From assembly GCF_030486405.1 (NCBI RefSeq), contig NZ_CP129613.1:3534001-3598000 (forward strand): a stretch of 64,000 bases of DNA. Reading direction: 5' to 3'. How positions within the stretch are numbered: position 1 is the stretch's first letter; each line of letters starts with the position of its first letter. This stretch comes from Mycolicibacterium sp. HK-90. Lineage in GTDB: Bacteria; Actinomycetota; Actinomycetes; Mycobacteriales; Mycobacteriaceae. The notes beneath the pieces were generated by a model. The model worked only from the letters and a program-made list of their open reading frames with translations. It made no database searches and was not told where the DNA came from. The translations under genes were made by a program, and so were the position numbers. Of this stretch, positions 11,874-21,763 are shown in pieces.

Positions 11874-12502
11874 GGCCGGCTGACCGGAAGTCGTCGCACC
11901 ACCATCGCCACCTGGATCAGATAAAGCACAGCGGACCACAGGTACAACGCCACGCCCCACAACAGGAAGGCCCACCCGCAGGCCAGCGCCACCCGGCTCC
12001 ACGTCGCATCCCACTGCCCGAGCAACACCCAGGGGAAGCCCGACATCAGCGCGAAGGTGGCGGCCTTGCCCAGGTACGTCACCGGCAGCGCGGTCAGGCC
12101 CCTCCGGCGCAGCAGCGGAAGTGTCGCGGCCAGCACCGCATCCCGGCCGAGCAGCGTCAGCACGATCCACCACGGCACCACGCCGGCGACCGCCAGCGCG
12201 AGCGGAACGGTGACCATGTAGATGCGGTCGACGAGCGGGTCGAGCAGCTCACCCAGCCGTGAGGACTGGTTGGCCACCAGCCGCGCGATCTTGCCGTCGG
12301 CCCAGTCGGAGAAGCCGCTGAACATCAGGATCGCGACGGCCCAGCCGTAGGCGTGCGCGCCGAACAGCAACCAGAGGAACACCGGCACCAATACCAGGCG
12401 CAGCACACTGAGCGCGTTCGGCACGGTCAGCACACGATTCGATGCGGACGGTGCAGCCCGACTCGCTGCGCTCCTGCCCTCCGAAGCAGGCGCGTGGTCC
12501 AT
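11870..12502 (-). CDS. pgsA2: CDP-alcohol phosphatidyltransferase, PgsA2-type
   Basis: The 210-residue membrane enzyme carries the CDP-alcohol phosphotransferase signature D66xxD69G70xxA73R74, then G84xxxD88xxxD92, with all acidic metal ligands present. Several transmembrane helices follow. It should join CDP-diacylglycerol and an alcohol such as glycerol 3-phosphate; the exact alcohol cannot be read from sequence, and cardiolipin-type activity is an alternative for this family. It begins 9 bases after secA2 ends and overlaps the DUF881 gene by four bases. Confidence 0.92.
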   Translation of the reverse strand: MDHAPASEGRSAASRAAPSASNRVLTVPNALSVLRLVLVPVFLWLLFGAHAYGWAVAILMFSGFSDWADGKIARLVANQSSRLGELLDPLVDRIYMVTVPLALAVAGVVPWWIVLTLLGRDAVLAATLPLLRRRGLTALPVTYLGKAATFALMSGFPWVLLGQWDATWSRVALACGWAFLLWGVALYLWSAVLYLIQVAMVVRRLPVSRP

Positions 12503-12511
12503 GCCTAGAAC

Positions 12512-14869
12512 CTAGCGGAATACACCCGGCAGGCTCAGGGCCGACATGGTGTCGTCGTTGAGCGGGTTGTCGTGAACCATGTAGGTCCACGTCGAGGTCG
12601 GACGCGCGAGCTTGGACAGATCGATGCCTGGTTCGTCCTCGATCTCGTCGGCCGTGTCGAAGGTCTGCTGGGCGGCCTCGATGGCGTCGGCGGCCAGCGA
12701 CGCGAACGCGTCGACAGCCATCCGGTGGAATTCGTCGAGCGGGTTCTGCCGGCCCAGCGCCCGCAGGTGGATGCTCTCGCGGATGTCGGCGAGGAACGCC
12801 AGGTGATCACACCAGCCGCGGTCCAGGTGGTAGAGCATGATCAGCCGGCAGATCTTGGTCAGCTTCTCCTCGGCGTCATCCCCGAGTTCCTCGGCGAGCT
12901 TGGCGTAGCGCTCCGGCGAACGCGCCTCGAGCTCCTGGCGGGCGGTGTCGGTACGCAGCAGGGTTTCGCGGCGGTCCACGATGATCGCGCGCTGTTGGGC
13001 GATCAGCTGGTTGTAGCGCCAGGTGTTGGCGTGCACGTCGAGCAGCCGGCCCTCGGCGACCCGCTGGGCGTGGTCGAGCAGACCGGCCGCCTTGGGCGCC
13101 AGGATCCGGCCGTCCTCGTCGGTTTCGGTCGGCAGCTTGGTGTCGTCCAGATGGGCGGCCACCACCTCGTCTTCCCAACTGGAGAAGAACACCGACGAGC
13201 CCGGGTCGCCCTGACGGCCGGCGCGGCCGCGCAGCTGGTTGTCGAGGCGCTCGGTGTGGTGGCGACCCGTGCCGACGACATGCAGCCCGCCGAGGTCGGC
13301 CACCTTCTCCTTCTCCGCCGAATCGTCACCGACATCTGATCCACCCAACCGGATGTCGGTGCCGCGACCGGCCATCTGGGTGGACACGGTGACCGAGCCG
13401 AGCTTGCCCGCCTCGGCGATCACCGCTGCTTCCTCGGCGTCGTTCTTGGCGTTGAGCACGGCGGCCGGGACGCCGGCCTTGACCAGCCTGCGGTGCAGAT
13501 CCTCGGACTCCGCCACGTCGTGGGTGCCGACCAGCACCGGCTGACCGGTCGCGTGCACCTCGGCGATGTGTTCGACGATCGCGTGGTTCTTGGCCGCCTC
13601 CGTGAGGTACACCCGGTCGGTTTCGTCCTCGCGGACGTTGGGCTTGTTCGAGGGGATCGGAGACACGCCGAGCTTGTAGAACTGGCGGAGCTGCTCGCCG
13701 GCGGCCAGCGCGGTACCCGTCATGCCGCACACGGTGGGATAGCGGTTGATCAGCGCCTGCACCGTGATGGTGTCCAGCACCTCGCCGGTCTCGGTGGTGT
13801 CGATGCCTTCCTTGGCCTCGACGGCGGCCTGCAGGCCGTCCGGCCAGCGCTGCAGGGAGGCGATCCGCCCTCGCGACGCGTTGATCAGGTGCACGGCGCC
13901 GTCCCGGACGATGTAGTGCACGTCGCGCTGCAGCAGGATGTGCGCGTGCAGCGCCACGTTGACCTCGGTCAGGGTGGTGGCGACGTGCTCCTCGGAGTAC
14001 AGGTCGATCCCACCGAGCTTGGATTCGAGGCGCCGCGCACCCTCTTCGGTGAGGTGCACGTTGCGGTTGTCGTCGTCGGTGGCGAAGTTCTCGTGCGCGT
14101 CGGGTCCGCTGATCAGGTCGCCCACCATGCGGATCACCTCGACGCGCGGCTGCTCGCGATGGCTGGTGCCGGCCAGCACCAACGGCACCAGTGCCTCGTC
14201 GACCAGCACCGAGTCGGCCTCGTCGATCAGCGCCACGTCCGGGTTGGGTGACACCAGGTCGGCGACGTCGGTGACCAGCTGATCGCGCAGCACGTCGAAG
14301 CCGATCTCGTTGACCGAGGCGTAGGTGACGTCGCTTTCGTAGGCCGCCCGACGCTGCTCGGCGGTGGAATCGGCGGTGATCCAGCCGACCGTGAGCCCGA
14401 GCGCCTCCAGCAGCGGGCTCATCCACTCGGCGTCACGACGGGCCAGGTAGTCGTTGATGGTGATGACGTGCACGTGGCGCCCGCCGATGGCGTAGCCGGC
14501 CGCCGCGATCGCCCCGGACAGGGTCTTACCCTCGCCGGTGGCCATCTCGACCACGTCACCGGCCAGCATGCGCAGCGCCGCGAGCAGCTGCACGTCGAAC
14601 GGGCGCAGCCCGGTGGTGCGCTCGGCGGCCTCCCGGGCGAGCGCCAGGAACTGTGGCATGTCGGCCGACGCGGCCAGGTCCTTCAGCTCGAGCAGCTTGG
14701 CGGCCTTCGTGAGCTGCTCGTCGTCGAGCTTGGCAGCCTTCTCTTCGAACTCGGCTGCACCTTTGACCTCGGAGAGCGATCGGGCCTGGTTGCGCTCGGT
14801 ACTGGCCCCCAAAAGCTTCCAGAACTTGCTGCTCAAGCGGCCCGGTTTGGCGGTGGACGTCTTCGGCAC
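12512..14869 (-). CDS. secA2: accessory preprotein translocase ATPase SecA2
   Basis: The 785-residue ATPase starts at GTG ([16 protein letters not shown]). Walker A is TGEGKT at residues 111-116, with catalytic K115. The DEAD-type Walker B is [11 protein letters not shown], and the helicase motif [16 protein letters not shown] lies in the second nucleotide-binding domain. The C-terminal zinc-binding SecB tail of SecA1 is missing and the protein ends [10 protein letters not shown], as expected for SecA2. It exports a subset of proteins and is important for virulence factors in M. tuberculosis. Its start is 121 bases from the divergent ABC transporter gene. Confidence 0.97.
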   Translation of the reverse strand: MPKTSTAKPGRLSSKFWKLLGASTERNQARSLSEVKGAAEFEEKAAKLDDEQLTKAAKLLELKDLAASADMPQFLALAREAAERTTGLRPFDVQLLAALRMLAGDVVEMATGEGKTLSGAIAAAGYAIGGRHVHVITINDYLARRDAEWMSPLLEALGLTVGWITADSTAEQRRAAYESDVTYASVNEIGFDVLRDQLVTDVADLVSPNPDVALIDEADSVLVDEALVPLVLAGTSHREQPRVEVIRMVGDLISGPDAHENFATDDDNRNVHLTEEGARRLESKLGGIDLYSEEHVATTLTEVNVALHAHILLQRDVHYIVRDGAVHLINASRGRIASLQRWPDGLQAAVEAKEGIDTTETGEVLDTITVQALINRYPTVCGMTGTALAAGEQLRQFYKLGVSPIPSNKPNVREDETDRVYLTEAAKNHAIVEHIAEVHATGQPVLVGTHDVAESEDLHRRLVKAGVPAAVLNAKNDAEEAAVIAEAGKLGSVTVSTQMAGRGTDIRLGGSDVGDDSAEKEKVADLGGLHVVGTGRHHTERLDNQLRGRAGRQGDPGSSVFFSSWEDEVVAAHLDDTKLPTETDEDGRILAPKAAGLLDHAQRVAEGRLLDVHANTWRYNQLIAQQRAIIVDRRETLLRTDTARQELEARSPERYAKLAEELGDDAEEKLTKICRLIMLYHLDRGWCDHLAFLADIRESIHLRALGRQNPLDEFHRMAVDAFASLAADAIEAAQQTFDTADEIEDEPGIDLSKLARPTSTWTYMVHDNPLNDDTMSALSLPGVFR

Positions 14870-14990
14870 ATGTTCACGGTACGCGGACGCGGCGGATCAC
14901 TTTGTGTGTGACCCCGAACAGGATCGGCGCAGCACGCCGGGGACACCGTCCCACCGGGCTCATGCCAGTTGGTGGGGGTACTTTGCCCGC

Positions 14991-16928
14991 ATGGAGATGT
15001 TCAGTCCGACACTCGACTGGGGCAGCGAGCTTCTGACGTCGCTGGTGTGGATCGCCAAAGGGTGGCTGATCGCAGCGGTGTCCACGATGGTGATCCTGGT
15101 CCTGATCGCCCGGTTCACCGAGTGGGGCAGGCAATTCTGGCGCGTCACCCGCGGATATTTCGTCGGCCGGGACAGCGTGATCGTGTGGCTGTGGCTGGCG
15201 GGCCTGCTGCTGTCGGTGATCACCGGCGTACGCCTGTCCGTGCTGTTCAGCTTCTATGGCAATGACCTGATGACCAGCTTCCAGGTCATCGCGGCCGGCC
15301 TGGGCAGCGGCAACGAGGCCGTGCGGCAATCGGGCAAGGACGGCTTCTGGCTGGCGATGACGGTGTTCGTCATCCTGGCGATCCTCAACGTCGCGCAGAT
15401 CATGCTCGACCTCTTCATGACGCAGCGGTTCATGTTGCGCTGGCGGGCCTGGCTCACCGACCGGCTCACCGGCGACTGGCTCGACGGCAAGGCGTACTAC
15501 CGGTCGCGCTTCATCGACGACACCATCGACAACCCTGATCAGCGCATCCAGACCGACATCGACATCTTCACCGCGGGTGTCGGGCCACTGCCCAACAGCC
15601 CGAACAACACCTCCGGCTCAACCCTGCTGTTCGGTGCGATCAGCGCGATCGCTTCGATGATTTCGTTCACCGCGATTCTGTGGAATCTCTCGGGCGAGAT
15701 CACCCTGCCACTGGTGGGAATCGAGTTGCCGAGGGCGATCTTCTGGATCGGCGTCATCTACGTCCTGTTCGCCTCGGTCATCGCCTTCTGGATCGGCCGC
15801 CCGATCATCTGGCTGTCGTTCAACAACGAGAAGTACAACGCGGCGTTCCGTTACGCCCTGGTGCGCCTGCGCGATGCGTCCGAGGCGGTGGCGTTCTACC
15901 GTGGCGAAATCGCCGAGCGCACCGGCCTACGCCGGCTTTTCGCACCAGTCGTCGCGAACTACAAGAAGTACGTGAACCGCATGACGGGATTCCTGGGATG
16001 GAACCTCTCGGTGACCCAGGCTCAGGAGCCCCTCCCGTACCTGGTCCAGTTTCCGCGGTTCCTCAGCGGTGAGATCACGCTGGGCGCTCTCACTCAGACC
16101 GCGACCGCCTTCCGCGAGATTCTGACGGGCTTGTCGTTCTTCCGAAACGCCTACGACAACTTCGCCGGGTACCGCGCGGCGATCATCCGTCTGTACGGCC
16201 TCGTCGTCGCGAACGAAGAGGGCAGGGCCCTGCCCGAGGTAACCACCACGCCATGTGTGGACGGGACGGTGCGACTCACCGACGTCGAGGTCCGCACGCC
16301 TGACGGCCGCCAGCTGATCAACCCGCTCGACCTGCACCTGCAGGTGGGCGACACGCTGGTGATCACCGGCCCCTCCGGCAGCGGCAAGACCACCCTGCTG
16401 CGCAGCCTCGCCGAGTTGTGGCCGTTCACGTCGGGCACACTGACCCGCCCGTGCGGCCCGAACGAGACGATGTTCCTGTCTCAGCTGCCGTACGTCCCGC
16501 TCGGTAACCTGCGGGCGGTGGTCACCTATCCCGACGAAGTCGGGGCCGTCGACGACGAGACGCTCAAGCGGACTCTGGACGAGGTGGCGCTGGCACACCT
16601 GGTCGGCCGGCTCGACGAAGTCCAGGACTGGGCGAAGGTGCTGTCTCCCGGTGAGCAGCAACGGATCGCGTTCGCGCGGATCCTGCTCGTCAAGCCCAAG
16701 GTGGTGTTCCTCGACGAGTCGACGTCGGCACTCGACGAAGGCCTCGAGTTCATGCTCTATCAGCGGGTGCGCACCGAGCTGCCCGACACCATCCTGGTCA
16801 GTGTCAGCCACCGCACCACGGTCGAGCAGCACCACACTCACGAGCTCGAACTGCTCGGCGACGGTGAATGGCGGCTGGGCCGGGTGGAAGACGAGGACGA
16901 AACGGCGAACCTGGTCAAGCACACCTGA
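14991..16928 (+). CDS. bacA: BacA/SbmA-like ABC transporter, copy 1 (Rv1819c-like)
   Basis: This 645-residue protein fuses a transmembrane domain (residues about 1-370, ABC_membrane_2/SbmA-BacA type) to an ATP-binding domain. Walker A is GPSGSGKT at 460-467, the signature is [13 protein letters not shown] and Walker B is [13 protein letters not shown]. The ATG at 14991 ([13 protein letters not shown]) is chosen because copy 2 begins the same way; the frame is open further upstream but that part overlaps secA2. Rv1819c of M. tuberculosis imports cobalamin and hydrophilic antimicrobial peptides. The gene is followed 42 bases later by a paralogue in the same orientation. Confidence 0.93.
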   Translation: MEMFSPTLDWGSELLTSLVWIAKGWLIAAVSTMVILVLIARFTEWGRQFWRVTRGYFVGRDSVIVWLWLAGLLLSVITGVRLSVLFSFYGNDLMTSFQVIAAGLGSGNEAVRQSGKDGFWLAMTVFVILAILNVAQIMLDLFMTQRFMLRWRAWLTDRLTGDWLDGKAYYRSRFIDDTIDNPDQRIQTDIDIFTAGVGPLPNSPNNTSGSTLLFGAISAIASMISFTAILWNLSGEITLPLVGIELPRAIFWIGVIYVLFASVIAFWIGRPIIWLSFNNEKYNAAFRYALVRLRDASEAVAFYRGEIAERTGLRRLFAPVVANYKKYVNRMTGFLGWNLSVTQAQEPLPYLVQFPRFLSGEITLGALTQTATAFREILTGLSFFRNAYDNFAGYRAAIIRLYGLVVANEEGRALPEVTTTPCVDGTVRLTDVEVRTPDGRQLINPLDLHLQVGDTLVITGPSGSGKTTLLRSLAELWPFTSGTLTRPCGPNETMFLSQLPYVPLGNLRAVVTYPDEVGAVDDETLKRTLDEVALAHLVGRLDEVQDWAKVLSPGEQQRIAFARILLVKPKVVFLDESTSALDEGLEFMLYQRVRTELPDTILVSVSHRTTVEQHHTHELELLGDGEWRLGRVEDEDETANLVKHT

Positions 16929-16970
16929 TCAACCAACCGGGAGCAGCCATTCCCGGTAACTTCCCGGGGT

Positions 16971-18875
16971 ATGGAGATGTTCACCCAGTCACTGGACTGG
17001 GGCAACGAGATCCTGGCGTCGCTGTGGTGGGTCGCCAAAGCGTGGGCGATCGGCGCGGTGGCACTGGTGGCGGTGCTGGCCGTGCTGGCCCGCGTCACCA
17101 CCTGGGGCCGTCAATTCTGGCGGGTCAGCGGCGGGTATTTCATTGGGCGCCAAAGCCTTCCGGTGTGGGCACTGCTTGCGGTGTTGCTGTTGTCGGTGAT
17201 GGTCTCGGTGCGCATGGATGTGTTGTTCAGCTACTACCTGAACGATCAGACCACGGCACTGCAGGTGGCATTCTCCGGTGCGGGGTCGGGCAATGAAGCG
17301 GTGCGCCGCTCGGGAATTGACGGTTTCTGGCAGTCGATCCTGATTTTCGGGCTGTTGATGGCGGCCGACATCACCCGCACCTTGCTCGACCTGTATCTCA
17401 TGCAGTACTTCATCATTCGCTGGCGGGTGTGGCTCACCGACCGGCTCACCGGTGACTGGCTCGATCAACGGGCCTACTACCGCGGCCGGTTCATCGGCGG
17501 CTTCGGCGGTACCCCGATCGACAACCCGGATCAGCGCATCCAACAGGACATCGATGTCTTCACCACCGGCACCGGACCCGAAACCAACACGCCCACCGTG
17601 GCGACGGCCCAGACGCTGTTGTTCGGATCGGTCTATTCGCTCGTCTCCGTGGTCGCGTTCACCCCGATCCTGTGGAATCTGGCCGGGCCGTTGACGTTTC
17701 TGGGTGTGACGGTACCCAAGGCGTTGTTCTGGATCGCGCTGCTGTGGGTGGCGATCACCACCGTCGTGGCGATCTGGATCGGCAGGCCGATCATCCGGTT
17801 GACGTTCCGCAACTCGCTCACCAACGCCGCGTTCCGGTACGCACTCGTGCGGGTCCGCGACGGCGCCGAGGCGGTCGGTTTCTATCACGGCGAACGCACC
17901 GAACGTGGCACGCTGGCAGCTCGTTTCGCCCAGGTGATCGCCAACTACCGGAGGCTCGTCCTCCGGGGGGTGGCGTTCCTCGGCTGGAACCGCTCGATCA
18001 ACCAGATCATCGAACCTCTCCCGCTGATCATCCAGGCGCCCCGGTTGTTCGCCGGGCAACTGACCTACGGCGACGTCCTGCAGTCGGCCAGCGCGTTCAG
18101 CCGGGTGCAGAGTTCGTTGAGCTTCTTCCGTTCGGTGTATGACGCGTTCGCCGGGTACCGAGCCGCGATCATCCGGCTGGACGGCCTCGTCACCGCGAAC
18201 GAACAGGCAAGGGCCCTACCACGATTGGACACCGGCGTGAGCTCCAATGGCGGCGTCGAGCTCGAGGACGTCGAGGTGCGGTCGCCCGACGGTGGCCTGC
18301 TGCTGCAGGATCTCGACATGCGGCTGGCGCCCGGGGATTCGCTGGTGATCACCGGGCCGTCCGGCACCGGGAAGACGACCTTGCTGCGCAGCCTGGCCCG
18401 GCTGTGGCCGTACGGCTCGGGGACGGTGCGCTATCCCGAGCGGGGTGGGGTGATGTTCCTGTCCCAACTCCCCTATGCCCCGCTGGGCGACCTGCGGACC
18501 GTGATCTGTTATCCCTCGCCCGCCGGCACGTACGACGACGCCGCCATCCGGGCCGCACTCGACGCAGTAGCCCTGGGAAACCTCACCTCTCGGCTGGACG
18601 AGGACGCCGATTGGGGCAAGGTGCTGTCCCCCGGCGAACAGCAACGGATCGCGTTCGCCCGGGTACTGCTCGCCAAGCCGCACGCGGTGTTCCTCGACGA
18701 GGCCACCTCGGCGCTGGACGCCGGTCAGCAACACGCGTTGTACACAAGGCTGCGGGCCGAGTTACCGGACTGCATCGTGGTGAGCATCAGCCACCGAGAC
18801 AGCGTCAACAAGTTCCACGACCGCCGCCTGGAACTGCTCGGCGACGGTCGGTGGCAGCTGGCTCCCGTCGGCTAG
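16971..18875 (+). CDS. BacA/SbmA-like ABC transporter, copy 2 (Rv1819c-like)
   Basis: The 634-residue paralogue of the preceding gene shares many identical blocks, for example [21 protein letters not shown] and FRYALVR. It also shares the same domain order. Walker A is GPSGTGKT at 462-469, the signature is [13 protein letters not shown] and Walker B is AVFLDEATSALD. The two genes are 42 bases apart and likely form one transcript. They are clearly diverged, so this is an old duplication or a two-component pair rather than an assembly artefact. Its stop overlaps the stop of the converging flavoprotein gene in the four bases CTAG. Confidence 0.92.
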   Translation: MEMFTQSLDWGNEILASLWWVAKAWAIGAVALVAVLAVLARVTTWGRQFWRVSGGYFIGRQSLPVWALLAVLLLSVMVSVRMDVLFSYYLNDQTTALQVAFSGAGSGNEAVRRSGIDGFWQSILIFGLLMAADITRTLLDLYLMQYFIIRWRVWLTDRLTGDWLDQRAYYRGRFIGGFGGTPIDNPDQRIQQDIDVFTTGTGPETNTPTVATAQTLLFGSVYSLVSVVAFTPILWNLAGPLTFLGVTVPKALFWIALLWVAITTVVAIWIGRPIIRLTFRNSLTNAAFRYALVRVRDGAEAVGFYHGERTERGTLAARFAQVIANYRRLVLRGVAFLGWNRSINQIIEPLPLIIQAPRLFAGQLTYGDVLQSASAFSRVQSSLSFFRSVYDAFAGYRAAIIRLDGLVTANEQARALPRLDTGVSSNGGVELEDVEVRSPDGGLLLQDLDMRLAPGDSLVITGPSGTGKTTLLRSLARLWPYGSGTVRYPERGGVMFLSQLPYAPLGDLRTVICYPSPAGTYDDAAIRAALDAVALGNLTSRLDEDADWGKVLSPGEQQRIAFARVLLAKPHAVFLDEATSALDAGQQHALYTRLRAELPDCIVVSISHRDSVNKFHDRRLELLGDGRWQLAPVG

Positions 18876-20347
18876 CGTGTGGCCGCGTGGGCTCCGGCGC
18901 GGCGGCCGAAGAACGACCCCTCACCGAGTTGCACGCCGCTGGCGTATCCCTCACCGTCCTGCGCGATGTTGGATGCGCAGGCGCCCGCCGCGTACAGACC
19001 GGTGATGACGCTGCCGTCCGCACGCAGCACCTCACCGTCGAGCGAGACCGTGAGCCCACCCATCGTGAATCCGGAGTACATCGCGATGCCGAGGGACAGG
19101 TCGAACGCGGCATACGGTCCGGTGTCCTGGGCCGCGATGTACTCGGGTTGCTTGTGGAAGTCGGGATCCTCGCCCGCGGCGGCGTTCTCGTTGTAGCGCT
19201 GCAGGGTCGCCGCCAGGTTTCCGGCCGGAATGCCCAGGGCCTCTTCGGCTTCGGCGATCGTCTCGTAGCCGTCGATGAACTGGATCAGCGGCATGGCCGG
19301 CATCTCCATGTGCGCCTCGTCGACGATGAGGTACGCCTGCTGATCGGGCTGCCGCAGGACGAACGCCGAGGTGCGGGAGTGATAGGAGTCCTCGGTGACG
19401 AAGCGCTGCCCCTGGTTGTTGACGATGACGCCGGTCAGCAGGATCTCCGGAGGATAGGCCGCGGCCGTGATGAACAGCTGGTCCATCCCGTTGGCGACGC
19501 CCCCGGCCGAGACTCCCATCCGGATACCGAGGCCATCGTCATTCGGGTTGCCCAGGATGTAGGGCTCGACCTCACCGTGGTGCTTGGTGCGGCGCTTGCG
19601 GCCGAGCGCCGGCGTGTACTCGGCGACCATCTCGGGGTTCATCGCAAAGCCGCCGGCGGTGATGATGACCGATTTCGCCTTCACACAACCGGTTTCGCCG
19701 AAGTGCTTCCACTTCACGCCGACCACCGAACCGTCGTCGACGATCAGGTTGGTGCCCCCGACCTCGTAGCGGATGGTGACGCCCAGCTCCTCGGCGCGTT
19801 TGAGCAGCAGGTCGATCACCATCGCGGCGCCGCCCAGTTCGCCGGGTACCGGCACCGAGTGGCCGCGGGGGGCGGGCTTGGCCTGTTCGGTGAACGGCCA
19901 CACCTTCTCGTTGCCGGTGTAGGACAGGCCCTCGGTTCCCGGTGGCACCACGACCTTGCCCGGGTAAAAGCTGCGCTCGAACTGGAAGCCAAGTGCCTCA
20001 AGCCAATCGAAGTGTTCGACGCTTCCGTCGCAGTAGGCGCGGATCTTCTCCAGATCGGGTTCGCGCGAGACCGCGACCAGGTACTTGTACATCTCATCGG
20101 CGGTATCGGGATGGCCGGTGGCCTCCTGAACTGCGGTTCCGCCTCCGAGGTAGAAGTGCCCGCCGGCCATCGCGGTGGTACCTCCGGCCGCGGCGGCCTT
20201 TTCCAGCACCAGCACCCGAGCCCCGAGCGCAGCGGCGCTGACCGCCGCGCATCCTCCGGCGATGCCGAATCCGACCACCACCACGTCGAATTCGTCGGAC
20301 CAGGATTCCACGTCCGCGGCCTTGACGACCTCGGGGATTTCCTTCAC
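18872..20347 (-). CDS. FAD-dependent dehydrogenase, fumarate reductase/ketosteroid dehydrogenase family (Rv1817-like)
   Basis: The 491-residue flavoprotein starts at GTG (KEIPEVVKAADVESWSD). It is preceded by GGAG and overlaps the VOC gene stop by four bases (GTGA). The dinucleotide motif is VVVVGFGIAGG (G26, G28, G31) and the FAD-binding C-terminus is GLYAAGACASNIAQDGEGYA. The fold is that of FrdA and 3-ketosteroid-delta1-dehydrogenases. It lacks the usual KstD ending with YPGAG, so it is a relative rather than a standard KstD. A KstR-type operator ahead of the two-gene operon suggests that sterols or their breakdown products are involved. That substrate guess is inference. Confidence 0.88.
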   Translation of the reverse strand: MKEIPEVVKAADVESWSDEFDVVVVGFGIAGGCAAVSAAALGARVLVLEKAAAAGGTTAMAGGHFYLGGGTAVQEATGHPDTADEMYKYLVAVSREPDLEKIRAYCDGSVEHFDWLEALGFQFERSFYPGKVVVPPGTEGLSYTGNEKVWPFTEQAKPAPRGHSVPVPGELGGAAMVIDLLLKRAEELGVTIRYEVGGTNLIVDDGSVVGVKWKHFGETGCVKAKSVIITAGGFAMNPEMVAEYTPALGRKRRTKHHGEVEPYILGNPNDDGLGIRMGVSAGGVANGMDQLFITAAAYPPEILLTGVIVNNQGQRFVTEDSYHSRTSAFVLRQPDQQAYLIVDEAHMEMPAMPLIQFIDGYETIAEAEEALGIPAGNLAATLQRYNENAAAGEDPDFHKQPEYIAAQDTGPYAAFDLSLGIAMYSGFTMGGLTVSLDGEVLRADGSVITGLYAAGACASNIAQDGEGYASGVQLGEGSFFGRRAGAHAATR

Positions 20348-20844
20348 TGCTGCTCCTGTTTCACATACTCGAAGTACGCCCGGATCTCGGGCGGAATGTA
20401 GGCGATCTCCAGATACGGCACCCCTGCGTCGGGGGCCGAGAGGTAGGCGAATCTCATCCCCCCGGGCATCTCCCCCTGGCACACCACGGGTGTCCCGTCC
20501 GCCTCGGCGGCCCGCAGTTTGTCATCGAAGGTTTCCAGGTCGGGCGCCTCGATGCAGATGTGGTGCAGACCCGGCCCGTGCCGATCCAGGAACTCCGTGT
20601 AGACGCTGCGCCCACCGGCCGGTGCGATGAGCTCCAGTTGGGTGTCGCCGGCATAGCTGAGCGAGATGTCGGCCGTGAAATCGGCGGGTTCACCTCGGTA
20701 GCTACAGGTCTCGGGCCCGAAGTGCACTGCGGGCATACGCACCCACCGACGCGCACCGAGCAGGGAGCTCAGGGTGCGTTCGGTGGCGTCCAGATCGTCC
20801 GTCACCCAGGCAATCTGGACAGGTGTCTGACTAAACATCGCCAT
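20344..20844 (-). CDS. VOC (glyoxalase/bleomycin resistance/dioxygenase fold) protein
   Basis: The protein has two beta-alpha-beta-beta-beta units with strand motifs QIAWVTDDLDATERTLSSLL, TQLELIAP, GLHHICIEAPDL and VPYLEIAYI. The likely metal ligands are E in LELI, H in HHICIE and E in YLEIAY. The first position is Gln rather than His, so metal binding may differ from glyoxalase I. I chose the ATG at 20844 (MAMFSQTPVQ, 166 residues); the ATG at 20838 and a GTG at 20859 are also possible. It is translationally coupled to the flavoprotein gene and is the first gene after a KstR-type palindrome. An isomerase, epimerase or extradiol-like role on a sterol-derived compound is speculative. Confidence 0.82.
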   Translation of the reverse strand: MAMFSQTPVQIAWVTDDLDATERTLSSLLGARRWVRMPAVHFGPETCSYRGEPADFTADISLSYAGDTQLELIAPAGGRSVYTEFLDRHGPGLHHICIEAPDLETFDDKLRAAEADGTPVVCQGEMPGGMRFAYLSAPDAGVPYLEIAYIPPEIRAYFEYVKQEQQ

Positions 20845-20871
20845 GAGAATATCGCCCACCTGGCGCGAAAG

Positions 20872-20887
20872 CTAGAACGTGTTCTAG
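20872..20887. promoter_or_regulatory. KstR-type operator
   Basis: The sequence CTAGAACGTGTTCTAG has perfect 7-base arms around two bases. It fits the published KstR consensus TnnAACnnGTTnnA at every fixed position. KstR is the TetR-family repressor of the mycobacterial cholesterol regulon. The site lies 28 bases before the ATG of the VOC gene, a position where a repressor would block transcription of the VOC-flavoprotein operon. Confidence 0.85.
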
Positions 20888-20918
20888 TTCATGTCGTGTC
20901 GGGGCGGGCCGCCCCCGA

Positions 20919-21590
20919 TTACCCGCCGGCCAGGTTGGATACCGCGCCGGCCGCGGGCGGGGTCTCACCGCGCGCCTGCCCGCTGGCGTTCTGCCAGGAG
21001 ACCGCGGCCGGGTAGTTGCCCCAGGTGCTGTTGAACATCCCGACGATGGCGGCCCGACCATCGGGCGTGATCACGTACACCGGCCCGCCGGAATCGCCCT
21101 TCTGGCTGACCACCCCGTTGGCCATGGTGAACCAACCGTTGTTGACGGCTTCGATCGTGCCGCAGCTCTCCCCCGTGACCACGCCGAAGTGGCAGATCGG
21201 CAGGCCCGGCGCGGGCTGCACCGCCGGGTCTTCCACCAGCATCCGTCCACCCGGCAGGATGTTGTTGACCGCGACGTCGCCGGCCAGCTGAATGGTCTCC
21301 CAATCGGAGATCATGTGGTTGGTGTCGACCGTGGCACCGTCGGGGGTGTTGTCCCGGAACGCCCCCTGATGCCCGATGAAGTTGCCGTCGCGGTCACCCA
21401 CCGGTCCATCACCCCGGCAATGCCCCGCGGTGAACGCGATCCGGCTGAACGGATCGACGAAGCCGAGCGTGCACACATTGGTGCCCTGGCGAATCTCCAT
21501 TCCGGGGTACACCAGCGAACCCGCGGCCGTCGCCACGGGCGCCGGGCCCATCAGCAAAGCCGCCACCGGAATCGCGGCGAACGCCCGCAT
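20919..21590 (-). CDS. exported trypsin-like serine protease fold protein (Rv1815-like)
   Basis: The 223-residue protein has a signal peptide ([23 protein letters not shown]) and a chymotrypsin-like fold. The His motif is FTAGHC and the Ser motif is [10 protein letters not shown], so two members of the triad are clear. The Asp probably lies in the NHMISDWE region, which is less certain. Paired cysteines fit an extracytoplasmic protein. Start choice rests on the signal peptide and on a length close to Rv1815. Whether it cleaves substrates is unproven. Confidence 0.85.
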   Translation of the reverse strand: MRAFAAIPVAALLMGPAPVATAAGSLVYPGMEIRQGTNVCTLGFVDPFSRIAFTAGHCRGDGPVGDRDGNFIGHQGAFRDNTPDGATVDTNHMISDWETIQLAGDVAVNNILPGGRMLVEDPAVQPAPGLPICHFGVVTGESCGTIEAVNNGWFTMANGVVSQKGDSGGPVYVITPDGRAAIVGMFNSTWGNYPAAVSWQNASGQARGETPPAAGAVSNLAGG

Positions 21591-21719
21591 CACACCCCCA
21601 AGCCACTGCACGGCCGGCCTCCCTCGTTGTACGGACGTGGTGACCGTCACCCTACCGACATCGGCTGTGGTCCCACCGCAACTTCGCAACCCGGGCCGTA
21701 CTCCGCGCGCGCAAAACGA

Positions 21720-21752
21720 CGACGGCCCGGACCATCAGAGTCCGGGCCGTCG
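21720..21752 (-). terminator. intrinsic terminator after the lectin-LysM gene
   Basis: A 13-base perfect stem (CGACGGCCCGGAC with its complement) encloses a 7-base loop. On the minus strand it is followed by TCGTTTTGC, a short U-rich run. It begins 12 bases after the stop of the lectin gene. Confidence 0.82.
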
Positions 21753-21763
21753 ATCGGTTCAGG

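Noticed and set aside
14538..14990. Upstream extension of BacA copy 1 by about 150 codons
   Set aside because: It overlaps secA2 antisense and reads low-complexity Ser/Ala. The ATG at 14991 gives the same N-terminus as copy 2.
18404..20401. Long open frame (about 665 codons) on the plus strand over the flavoprotein gene
   Set aside because: It begins inside BacA copy 2 in another frame and runs antisense to the flavoprotein. No family motif or ribosome binding site is present.
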